Source: an uncultured Odoribacter sp. (GTDB taxonomy: Bacteria > Bacteroidota > Bacteroidia > Bacteroidales > Marinifilaceae). Taken from it: DNA of 5,658 nucleotides. This document shows, in pieces, positions 1 to 5,658 of this stretch. Within the stretch, counting starts at the first letter, position 1. Each line of letters opens with the position of its first letter. Below the pieces are notes generated by a model that did no database searches, had not been told where the DNA came from, and worked only from the letters and a program-made list of their open reading frames with translations. The position numbers and the translations under genes were made by a program. The stretch is from the NCBI GenBank assembly GCA_934725835.1, contig CAKVCR010000197.1:1-5658 (forward strand). The letters run 5' to 3'.

Positions 1-99
1 TTTGTCTTCATCGGAAATAACAAGCCCACGACTTTTCAACAGAGCCATCAAGTCTGCCTCTGTCATATAATGTTTCGTGAAGTGCGGTAATCTTTCCAT
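1..99 (-). CDS. Abi_2 (AbiD/AbiF-like) family protein, first 33 codons (3' part outside window)
   Basis: An ATG at 99-97 opens a frame that stays open to the left edge, encoding 33 residues: MERLPHFTKHYMTEADLMAL, then L-K-S-R-G-L-V-I-S-D-E-D-K. The start of Abi_2 proteins has this form: a basic and aromatic opening, a helix, then LLKSRGL.I.DE.KA, followed in full members by a Y-L..I.YYRL motif that would lie beyond the edge. Abi_2 proteins are linked to phage abortive infection and are thought to carry HEPN-type RNase folds; only the N-terminus can be judged here. The gene has its own consensus promoter and lies after a strong terminator, so it is not part of the susCD operon. A longer overlapping frame (313-8) was rejected because it begins inside that terminator. 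Confidence 0.7.
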   Translation of the reverse strand, partial: MERLPHFTKHYMTEADLMALLKSRGLVISDEDK

Positions 100-131
100 T
101 AGCGTATTTTGAGAGTAAAACGTATATATAC

Positions 132-169
132 AAAAAAGCCCCACGCATTTGAGCATCGTTGAGAGGCTT
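132..169 (-). terminator. terminator-like hairpin in the leader of the Abi-like gene
   Basis: On the minus strand, AAGCCTC (169-163) can pair with GGGGCTT (142-136), seven pairs including one G-T, around a 20-base loop. The T-run (137-132) follows and partly overlaps the stem. A competing stem, TCCCAC (about 176-171) with GTGGGG, uses the same right arm. The hairpin lies between the promoter (187-217) and the start codon (99), where it could stop most transcripts after about 50 bases. That fits an attenuator, or a leaky terminator between a small RNA and a toxin gene. A perfect 10-base palindrome, GTATATATAC, lies just after it (122-131). Folding energy was not computed. Confidence 0.4.
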
Positions 170-186
170 GGTGGGAACTGACAATG

Positions 187-217
187 CAAAGATACGAATA
201 ATCATTGAGAATACAAA
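187..217 (-). promoter_or_regulatory. consensus Bacteroides promoter for the Abi-like gene
   Basis: The minus strand carries TTTG (217-214), a spacer of exactly 19 bases, then TATCTTTG (194-187). This matches both parts of the Bacteroides primary-sigma promoter, TTTG (-33) and TAnnTTTG (-7), at the usual spacing. Transcription should start near 183-181, after the susCD terminator, giving the downstream gene its own start and a leader of about 84 bases. Confidence 0.75.
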
Positions 218-281
218 CTTTTCAGCAAGAAAAATTACTTCATTGTCAACCTCTTGAGTGCAATCACTGCATACTGTTTCT

Positions 282-319
282 AAAAAAACCGTCTTTGACA
301 AAACAGATGTCAAAGACGG
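282..319 (-). terminator. intrinsic terminator of the susCD unit
   Basis: On the minus strand, CCGTCTTTGACA (319-308) pairs perfectly with TGTCAAAGACGG (300-289): a 12-bp stem with a seven-base loop. A run of seven T (288-282) follows directly. It lies about 40 bases past the susD stop and is a textbook Rho-independent terminator. The plus strand has only GTAAC after the stem, so it acts in one direction. It separates susCD from the downstream Abi-like gene. Confidence 0.93.
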
Positions 320-359
320 GTAACTTGCTAAATTTTAAATTTATTATGTGTAAAACTGA

Positions 360-1856
360 TTAATACAAATTTTGTTCAATCTCTCCCTGACTAAGGTAAA
401 CATCATCTTTATTTATAGGTTCTGCAAAGCGCCTATCTTTTAATTCTAAGGAATACTCAATTGGAGTAGATCCTTTCTCAATAATCAAACCATTATGCGG
501 GTAAAAAAGACGCTTCATAATCACATCATCAATCGTTGTTTCATTATTATTCAAACGCCTAATATCAAACCATCTTAAAGACCATGTAAGTTCACGAACT
601 CGTTCCTCTAGAATTTTTATGATTGCTTCATCCTTACTAGATGCCGATAAATTAACATCAGTTCCAGCAACCATTCTCTTGGCACGCAATTCATTTACAA
701 CTTTCATTGCTTCATTAAAATCACCTTTGCGTGCCAAACACTCAGCTTTGGTTAACAACATTTCTTGCACCGTCGGACCATAAGGAATACTAGTCCTAAA
801 ACATACATACCCAGGATAAGTATACGCTATATTGTGACGCCACGAAAAGTTTTCACACATCAAATATTTATAACGCAAATCATTATCTTTATCATACAAT
901 TCCAACATCGCTTGACTTGGACAATAATATGCACAAGAGGCTGAAAGAAAATATTGATAATAGAATTCTTTCCATTCAAGCTTCACCGAAGGATTAGATG
1001 TAGATTCCCACCACAAATAAGGCATATGCATAGCTCCTTGACTAGAACTTTGGTCTTTTCCATAGCTCATCTCTGTATTATAATCAACCAATGTTGCATC
1101 TGCTTCCAATGCTTTTTCTGCATATTTAAGAGCATTATCATAATCATTCCGGAATAGATAAAAGCGAGCTAAAAAACTATGTACTGCAGGTAAACTAACT
1201 CTCCAACGACGATTTAACTTATCATTAGAAGTCTTTAATGCCTCCATCAAATCAGCCTCTACAAAACGATATGAATCTTCCAATGACATACGCTTCAAAG
1301 ACTGCTCAAAGCTAGTCGAAGTTTTTTTAGGTATTCCCAATTCTTTTAAATTTTCTTCAGCATAAGGTAAACAATATGTATTGAGTAATTCCCAATTATG
1401 AAAAGCACGAATAAAATGAGCTTCAGATTTTAAATCGGCTTTCAAATCATCACGACCTTCTACTTTGCTCAAATTCTCTAACACCGTATTTGCAGTAAAA
1501 ATATTCTTATAAGCACTACCCCAAACTCCAGACATAGATAAGTTGGCAACCTCCTCGGTCATCCATAGATAGTAAGCCATTCCATGCTGATAAAATGGAG
1601 CTCCATTTCTAGTTTTGTCATATAAATCTGTAGAAATTTCTGTTATATCAGGACTTAACACTAAACTAGAATTACCCGTTGTTGTATTAATAGCAGCTAA
1701 TAAAGCATCTAAATGCTCGACCTTAGACAATTCAATATTTGTCTGTTTTGAAGGAGCAACATCAAGGAAATCATTACATCCTATTCCCAATAACACAATA
1801 CAAGAATAAAATAAAGATATCCCTATATTCTTCATAAGTTTATTATTCATTTTCAT
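360..1856 (-). CDS. SusD/RagB-family nutrient-binding surface lipoprotein
   Basis: This 498-residue protein is the SusD partner of the SusC upstream: a mostly helical lipoprotein that caps the transporter and binds its ligand at the cell surface. A hydrophobic signal (about 9-26) leads to a lipobox LLGIGC with the lipidated Cys at 27. The mature protein begins C-N-D-F-L-D-V-A-P, typical of SusD. SusD-like motifs follow: SEAHFIRAFHNWELLNTY (144-161), the TPR-like helix TKAECLARKGDFNEAMKVVN (369-388) with LRAKR after it, and the family hallmark EERVRELTWSLRWFDIRR (417-434). The last differs from the common form FEGHRWFDLRR by having T-W-S-L in place of the FEGH part. The end is F-A-E-P-I-N...QNLY. 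The length is normal for the family. It lies 5 bases after the susC stop, so it is surely co-transcribed; Met3 and Met8 are alternative starts. A terminator follows about 40 bases after its stop, so it is the last gene of the unit. Confidence 0.96.
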   Translation of the reverse strand: MKMNNKLMKNIGISLFYSCIVLLGIGCNDFLDVAPSKQTNIELSKVEHLDALLAAINTTTGNSSLVLSPDITEISTDLYDKTRNGAPFYQHGMAYYLWMTEEVANLSMSGVWGSAYKNIFTANTVLENLSKVEGRDDLKADLKSEAHFIRAFHNWELLNTYCLPYAEENLKELGIPKKTSTSFEQSLKRMSLEDSYRFVEADLMEALKTSNDKLNRRWRVSLPAVHSFLARFYLFRNDYDNALKYAEKALEADATLVDYNTEMSYGKDQSSSQGAMHMPYLWWESTSNPSVKLEWKEFYYQYFLSASCAYYCPSQAMLELYDKDNDLRYKYLMCENFSWRHNIAYTYPGYVCFRTSIPYGPTVQEMLLTKAECLARKGDFNEAMKVVNELRAKRMVAGTDVNLSASSKDEAIIKILEERVRELTWSLRWFDIRRLNNNETTIDDVIMKRLFYPHNGLIIEKGSTPIEYSLELKDRRFAEPINKDDVYLSQGEIEQNLY

Positions 1857-1861
1857 AACAT

Positions 1862-4800
1862 TTAAAAATTAAACCTTAGGCCAACGATAAAAGAACGCTC
1901 TGGTTTTATCGAGCCTTCAGGAAATTCAGGATCATTATTATATTTATTCGCTGTTATTAAACCAAGATTGTTGATTTGTCCATACAGATCTGCACTTTGG
2001 AAACCAATTTTTTGCAACAAGGTTTGAGGAATATGGTACGTTAAACTTAACTCTTGAAAACGAATATGATTAGCATTATGGTACAAGTAATCCATATCTT
2101 CTGTATAATAACTTCTATAATACATCTGGTTAGAATCTTCTGTATCTGCCAACATAGGAGGCATACCATTAACTCCATCTAATAATTTCGTTACATCTTT
2201 ATGAACCCAAATTTTTGAAGTTCCTGTTCTTCCCATCGTTGGATAATTAAAAGAAGAACGTTTGAACTTATGACCAAATTTTCCAGTAATAATCAAAGAC
2301 AAATCGAAGTTATAGATTTTGAATCCGGTTGTTAATCCCATAATATGAGGAGCAACTTTTACACCTTGAGGTCTAAGCCAATCTGTTGCATCTGCGGTAT
2401 TATCATATACAGAATTCATTGGTCTCATACCATCAGGACTACTTCCTTCTTCTACAGAAGGAATACCATCCTTATTTAGTCCCACATAATGCCAAGCATA
2501 AATTGTACTAGCATCATGTCCTTCTTTAAAATCACCTCTTAAGTATGTTTTTGCGCTATTATCTGTTACAAACAACTTTTCGATACGATTAAAGTTGTGT
2601 GCATAATTAAGATTTCCATACCACTGAATATCTTTTCCCCACACATCTAAACGACTACCGACCTCCAATTCTATACCACGGTTTAACATTTCTGCATTAT
2701 TCAATTTTTGACTTGTTGTTCCGTTCGTTGACGATATTGATATTGTGGCAATCAAATCTTTACTATATTTTCTGTAATAATCTAATTTACCACTTAATTT
2801 CCCGCTCCAAAAAGAATAGTCAACGCCCACATCAATACTTCCAACCTTTTCCCACCGAAGCTCTGGATTACCAAAACTAGCTATACTACCAGTAATCTCA
2901 TGTTTATATGCATTTTCTACAGCCCCAATACTTACCAATGGTTTAAATGATGTGGATGTATCAACATTACCATTATACCCATACGTAAAGCGTAAACGTA
3001 ACCAATCAACAAATCCCAAATCACTCATAAAATTCTCACGACTCAGGTTCCACATGGCTCCAACAGACCAAAAAGGAGCATATCGATATTTAGGATCATC
3101 TGTTATAAAATTCGAAGCATCGGTACGGACACTACCACTAATGGTATATCTACTATCAAATGTATAAGCAGCGTTTCCATACAAAGAGAAAAAACGATCT
3201 GTTGTATATGTAAACTTACTTGCATAATCATTCACTGTGATATTGTTGCCAAAAATGTCCTTAATTGACAATTTCCCTGTACCATTCGGGAAGAGCTTAG
3301 ATGTCAATGTTTCATCATTATATCCGTACACTCTTGGAGAAGTATGAGAAGTAGTTCTACGATGTCTAATTTCAGAACCTATCACAACATTAAAATTGTG
3401 CTTCCCAAAATCACGATTAAAATTTAATTGATTTCTAAAAGTATAGCCTTGCATTTCAGAATCAAAAAGATCTAATAGTTGTCCGGTTGGATATGCTGAT
3501 TTTCCTACTATTCCAGTTTCAGGGTCATATTCAGTATAATAATTTACCATATTTTTCACCATCCAAGAATTCTCTTTATACAAATTCTTCCTATGGGAAT
3601 TAAATACTTCATACTGAAAAGAAGAAGAAAAATCTAAGCCTTTCCATAACTTAACGGTTAAGGCCGCTTGAAAACGAGCATTAATACTTTTAGTCAAACG
3701 ATCACGACTTTTGATTTCCTCCAAAGGGTTGTAATACCAATTTCTATAAGGGAACTTTTGCTCAGACAACTCCTCTAAAGCCGGCAAATAATAATCTCTC
3801 ACAATATGAGTATATGAACCATCCGAATTTACTAAATGTTCATAAGGCGAAAGTTCATTTATCGCAACATCTCCGGCATCTGATGCACTAAGAACAGCTC
3901 CATTATTTCTATTTTTCAAATATTGGAACATACCCGAAAGGTCAAATTTCAACCAACTAAAAATATTGCTCGTCATTCTCATGTTAAGCATATACTTTTC
4001 ATTTTGTGTCCCAACGAAATGGGTTTTATCCTTCTCATAAAGTAATGAACTTATTATTCCTACTTTATCCCCTCCGCCAGATATAGACAAATTATACTGC
4101 TGCAAAAAAGGATTCCGTAACATGTACTTGTAAACATCGTCCTTATAATCCACTCGTTTCAATTCTTCTAAACGATTGTTTTTTTCAGTTTCACTAATTC
4201 GACCCAATCGAGCTTCATTAATTGCAATTTGAGCTAATGTATAACATTTTCCTGCGACATCATCCTCTGAAAAAACACCTTCATTCAAAGCTAATCCATA
4301 TTTCCCAAAAATCATTTCTTCGTATCTAATTTGATCTGCTGACGTAGCTGTCGGATTGGCATATTTTAAATCCATTTTCTGGCGGAAGCGCAAAAAAGTA
4401 TTAAAAGAAACGCTTAACTTGCTCCCATGTGCAGCCTTCTTTGTTGTAACCACAATTACACCATTAGCAGATCTTGCCCCCCAAATAGATGCAGCAGCAG
4501 CATCTTTCAATACAGTTACAGTTTCTACGTCATTCGGATTTATCGATTCAAAGCCCCCCTCAACAGGAAAACCATCAACAACCACCAAGGGCTGTGCATT
4601 TGCATTCAGACTAGAGCGACCACGAATTTCTAATTTTGCCTTTCCATCTTCTGTTAGAGTCGCTTGAACACCTGCTGTAGTTCCTATTAATCGTGAAGAC
4701 AAATCAGAGGCAGGTCTCAAAAGTTGCTCCTTAGATATCAAATCATACGATCCTGTAGCACGTTCGCGAGAAATCGTCTGATAACCGGTAACGACCACTT

Positions 4801-5452
4801 CTTCCAAAGCTTTGGTATCACTCTCCAACACAACATTCAATACATTAGAAGTACCCAACTTCACTTCTTTGTTTTTCATTCCAACAAAAGAAATCTGAAA
4901 GATTACTCCTGCAACGTCATCCACTCGAATTTCGAATTTACCATCGATATCCGTGGCTACACCGGTCTGGGTTCCTTTCACAATAATAGAAGCTCCCGGA
5001 ATCGGTTCACCATTGCTATCTTTTACCGTTCCGATTACCGTACGTTTTTTCACCGACTGCGGAATTACTTGCACAAACTCGTCTGTACGATTACGCACGA
5101 TAATCACATCATCCTTAAATTCATATTCTAAATCTTTGCTTGATAATAGGTCGCTCAACAAAGTCTTTAATTGAACCGTTTTAGCGTTTACGCTCACATT
5201 CCCTTTCTGCTGCACAACATCATAATTATACAAGAAATCATATCCTGTCTTTTTAGTAATTTCACTAAAAAACTCTATCAATGAAGCATCTTTCATCTTC
5301 AAAGTTATCGTTCCATCTTGTGAATAAACCTTTGCAGAAGCAGAAAGCACCATAACCATCAAAAAACAAATCAGGTAATTCATACGCAAAAACATTTTAC
5401 GTAGCCACATTCTTTTTCTTGACATTACACTCTTTAATAATCTTTTTTTCAT
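1862..5452 (-). CDS. SusC/RagA-family TonB-linked outer membrane transporter with STN domain
   Basis: This 1196-residue protein is a complete SusC-type TonB-dependent importer of the outer membrane, which works under a SusD lid. In order: a basic n-region and signal peptide (about 1-40, ending near SASA); an STN domain (about 50-120); a carboxypeptidase-regulatory-like repeat (about 138-210, with NGEPIPGASIIVKG and TDIDGKF); a TonB-box-like LEEVVVTGY (216-224); a plug domain with VVDGFPVEGG and the SusC signature LKDAAAASIWGARSANG (from 315); then a beta-barrel ending in GLRFNF with a terminal phenylalanine. The STN domain makes it longer than a plain SusC of about 1000 residues and marks it as a signal-transducing transporter coupled to FecR and an ECF sigma factor, in keeping with the fecR tail upstream. 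The start at 5452 is the first ATG in frame and has an A/T-rich upstream without a Shine-Dalgarno; Met10, 15, 20 and 24 are alternatives. The substrate is not deducible. No frameshift is seen. Confidence 0.97.
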   Translation of the reverse strand: MKKRLLKSVMSRKRMWLRKMFLRMNYLICFLMVMVLSASAKVYSQDGTITLKMKDASLIEFFSEITKKTGYDFLYNYDVVQQKGNVSVNAKTVQLKTLLSDLLSSKDLEYEFKDDVIIVRNRTDEFVQVIPQSVKKRTVIGTVKDSNGEPIPGASIIVKGTQTGVATDIDGKFEIRVDDVAGVIFQISFVGMKNKEVKLGTSNVLNVVLESDTKALEEVVVTGYQTISRERATGSYDLISKEQLLRPASDLSSRLIGTTAGVQATLTEDGKAKLEIRGRSSLNANAQPLVVVDGFPVEGGFESINPNDVETVTVLKDAAAASIWGARSANGVIVVTTKKAAHGSKLSVSFNTFLRFRQKMDLKYANPTATSADQIRYEEMIFGKYGLALNEGVFSEDDVAGKCYTLAQIAINEARLGRISETEKNNRLEELKRVDYKDDVYKYMLRNPFLQQYNLSISGGGDKVGIISSLLYEKDKTHFVGTQNEKYMLNMRMTSNIFSWLKFDLSGMFQYLKNRNNGAVLSASDAGDVAINELSPYEHLVNSDGSYTHIVRDYYLPALEELSEQKFPYRNWYYNPLEEIKSRDRLTKSINARFQAALTVKLWKGLDFSSSFQYEVFNSHRKNLYKENSWMVKNMVNYYTEYDPETGIVGKSAYPTGQLLDLFDSEMQGYTFRNQLNFNRDFGKHNFNVVIGSEIRHRRTTSHTSPRVYGYNDETLTSKLFPNGTGKLSIKDIFGNNITVNDYASKFTYTTDRFFSLYGNAAYTFDSRYTISGSVRTDASNFITDDPKYRYAPFWSVGAMWNLSRENFMSDLGFVDWLRLRFTYGYNGNVDTSTSFKPLVSIGAVENAYKHEITGSIASFGNPELRWEKVGSIDVGVDYSFWSGKLSGKLDYYRKYSKDLIATISISSTNGTTSQKLNNAEMLNRGIELEVGSRLDVWGKDIQWYGNLNYAHNFNRIEKLFVTDNSAKTYLRGDFKEGHDASTIYAWHYVGLNKDGIPSVEEGSSPDGMRPMNSVYDNTADATDWLRPQGVKVAPHIMGLTTGFKIYNFDLSLIITGKFGHKFKRSSFNYPTMGRTGTSKIWVHKDVTKLLDGVNGMPPMLADTEDSNQMYYRSYYTEDMDYLYHNANHIRFQELSLTYHIPQTLLQKIGFQSADLYGQINNLGLITANKYNNDPEFPEGSIKPERSFIVGLRFNF

Positions 5453-5511
5453 AAATTTGTTAGATTGAAATTAAACGTTGCCTCAAATGCTTGCAGACTT
5501 ATATGAGGCAT
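5449..5511 (-). CDS. possible 20-codon leader peptide overlapping the susC start
   Basis: An ATG at 5511-5509 opens a 20-codon frame (MPHISLQAFEATF..., ending NLTNL) that closes with TGA at 5451-5449. Its stop and the susC ATG share the bases ATGA, the classic overlap for translational coupling. An A-rich stretch (AAAAAAG) precedes the ATG, which suits Bacteroidota initiation. A GGGAGG lies about 20 bases upstream, too far to act as an ordinary Shine-Dalgarno sequence. The ATG lies at the foot of the hairpin 5479-5510. No known family is recognised. A 60-base open frame easily arises by chance, so this is a candidate only; the overlap with susC is the reason to list it. Confidence 0.25.
   Translation of the reverse strand: MPHISLQAFEATFNFNLTNL
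5452..5459 (+). promoter_or_regulatory. possible plus-strand -7 promoter box (TAAATTTG)
   Basis: The plus strand reads TAAATTTG, an exact fit to TAnnTTTG, the -7 element of the Bacteroides primary sigma factor. It overlaps the susC start codon on the other strand. A transcript starting about 5 bases downstream would run through both plus-strand hairpins. No TTTG (-33) sits at the usual distance, so the promoter is half supported. In A+T-rich DNA this 8-mer can occur by chance. Confidence 0.3.
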
Positions 5512-5518
5512 CTTTTTT
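5479..5518 (+). terminator. plus-strand hairpin with T-run (first of two)
   Basis: TGCCTCA (5479-5485) pairs perfectly with TGAGGCA (5504-5510) around an 18-base loop. After one mismatch, three weaker pairs can extend the stem inward. TC and a run of six T follow on the plus strand (5513-5518). On the minus strand no T-run follows the stem, so it is oriented to stop plus-strand transcription. The long loop makes it a weaker terminator than the next one; it may instead be an inner stem-loop of the antisense RNA. In the sense transcript the same stem partly buries the ATG of the short leader ORF at 5511. Confidence 0.4.
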
Positions 5519-5520
5519 CA

Positions 5521-5550
5521 ACCGGAAATACCTCCCTATTTCCGGTTTTT
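5521..5550 (+). terminator. strong plus-strand intrinsic terminator between fecR and susC
   Basis: ACCGGAAATA (5521-5530) and TATTTCCGGT (5537-5546) form a perfect 10-bp stem closing a six-base loop, CCTCCC. The plus strand continues the run to five T (5546-5550). On the minus strand the stem is followed by TGAAAAAAG, with no T-run, so it should not stop fecR-to-susC transcription. No plus-strand gene ends here, so its presence points to an unannotated plus-strand RNA. The minus-strand loop is GGGAGG, complementary to the CCTCCC loop, a possible first contact between sense and antisense RNAs. Confidence 0.6.
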
Positions 5551-5658
5551 GTTAACACCTACAATTATTGTCCGGTTTTCAATTGTAAAATCTACATCAT
5601 TCGTCAGTTTTATCATTGTTAATAAATTTGTTATATCTTCATATCGTTTCACCCGTCC
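5536..5658 (-). CDS. FecR-family anti-sigma factor, C-terminal end only (5' part outside window)
   Basis: Reading the minus strand in from the right edge gives an open frame of 40 codons ending in TAG at 5538-5536. It includes RYEDITNLLTMIKLT followed by a V-D-F-T-I-E-N-R-T-I-I-V stretch. This short helix-then-strand pattern fits the C-terminal STN-like domain (DUF4974 type) of Bacteroidota FecR-like anti-sigma factors. Such proteins span the inner membrane, hold an ECF sigma factor on the cytoplasmic side, and contact the STN domain of a SusC transporter in the periplasm. The position supports this: the fragment lies 83 bases upstream of, and in the same direction as, a susC that carries an STN domain. 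The matching ECF sigma gene should lie beyond the right edge. The stop codon sits at the edge of a hairpin (5521-5546). Only 40 residues are visible, so the family call rests on pattern plus context. Confidence 0.8.
   Translation of the reverse strand, partial: GRVKRYEDITNLLTMIKLTNDVDFTIENRTIIVGVNKNRK

Larger units (their letters stand above)
5464..5550 (+). ncRNA. candidate cis-antisense small RNA opposite the susC leader (DonS-like)
   Basis: No plus-strand gene lies here, yet the plus strand shows the parts of a short transcript. A TAAATTTG box at 5452-5459 matches the Bacteroides -7 consensus TAnnTTTG. Two stem-loops follow (5479-5510 and 5521-5546), each ending in a plus-strand T-run. 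A start near 5464 and an end near 5550 give an RNA of about 87 bases, fully antisense to the susC leader and to the fecR stop. Antisense RNAs between an anti-sigma gene and susC, which repress the locus, have been described for the B. fragilis Don-type PULs; this arrangement is the same. Weak points: no TTTG is present about 19 bases upstream of the -7 box, and the exact ends are estimates. The function is inferred; the hairpins and T-runs are seen. Confidence 0.45.

Noticed and set aside
122..131. Perfect 10-base palindrome GTATATATAC upstream of the Abi-like gene
   Set aside because: Simple alternating A/T sequence; no second copy or known operator match, so it is noted only as context.
8..313. 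Minus-strand open frame of 101 codons downstream of susD
   Set aside because: It starts inside the susCD terminator, spans the promoter and leader of the next gene, shows no family pattern, and overlaps in another frame the Abi_2-like N-terminus, which fits known proteins much better.
954..1809. Plus-strand open frames of 64-67 codons opposite susD
   Set aside because: Antisense shadows of an intact SusD; low-complexity translations without a plausible start context.
1853..1861. A two-codon frame (ATG TTA TGA) between the susC stop and the susD start, overlapping the susD ATG
   Set aside because: Could be read as a reinitiation device, but nine bases in an A+T-rich gap are expected by chance.
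2952..3167. Plus-strand open frame of 71 codons opposite the susC barrel region
   Set aside because: Antisense shadow of the beta-barrel coding sequence with no independent support.
4356..5174. Several plus-strand open frames of 68-135 codons opposite the 5' half of susC
   Set aside because: They are antisense shadows of a well-supported susC with clear domain motifs; their translations show no recognisable domain and lie fully within its reading frame region.
5419..5424. TTGACA on the plus strand near the susC start, like a sigma-70 -35 box
   Set aside because: Bacteroidota primary sigma factors do not use this consensus, and no TATAAT-like box lies at the right distance.

Overview
The window reads as an accessory locus from the chromosome of a gut-type Bacteroidota, most likely Bacteroides or a close relative. 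The reasons are an A+T-rich composition, a SusC/SusD outer-membrane pair, a FecR-type anti-sigma factor tail next to a SusC with an STN domain, starts without a Shine-Dalgarno sequence, and one promoter that matches the Bacteroides consensus exactly (TTTG, 19 bases, TAnnTTTG). All protein genes lie on the minus strand, so transcription runs from high to low coordinates.

Layout in transcription order: (1) 5658-5536, the last 40 codons of a FecR-like anti-sigma factor, cut by the window edge. (2) 5535-5453, a leader of 83 bases before susC. It holds two hairpins whose T-tracts lie on the PLUS strand, plus a plus-strand TAnnTTTG box just upstream of them. This is what a short antisense RNA would look like, resembling the PUL-linked cis-antisense RNAs (DonS type) described in Bacteroides fragilis. 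The same leader holds a 20-codon minus-strand ORF whose stop overlaps the susC start. (3) 5452-1862, a complete STN-containing SusC/RagA TonB-dependent transporter. (4) 1856-360, a complete SusD/RagB surface lipoprotein, 5 bases after susC. (5) 319-282, a strong intrinsic terminator that closes the susCD unit without any enzyme gene. (6) 217-1, a separate transcription unit: a consensus promoter, a leader with a terminator-like hairpin, and the first 33 codons of a probable Abi_2 (AbiD/AbiF-like) protein that runs off the window.

How the parts work together (inference from family knowledge): SusC and SusD form a TonB-powered outer-membrane importer. The SusC STN domain would contact the FecR-like protein in the periplasm, and ligand uptake would release an ECF sigma factor (expected beyond the right edge) that activates susCD. 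The antisense RNA candidate would add repression at the susC leader. The nutrient cannot be deduced because no enzyme gene is visible. The Abi gene looks like an unrelated defence or toxin gene downstream, and the short RNA implied by its leader is the second item worth testing.
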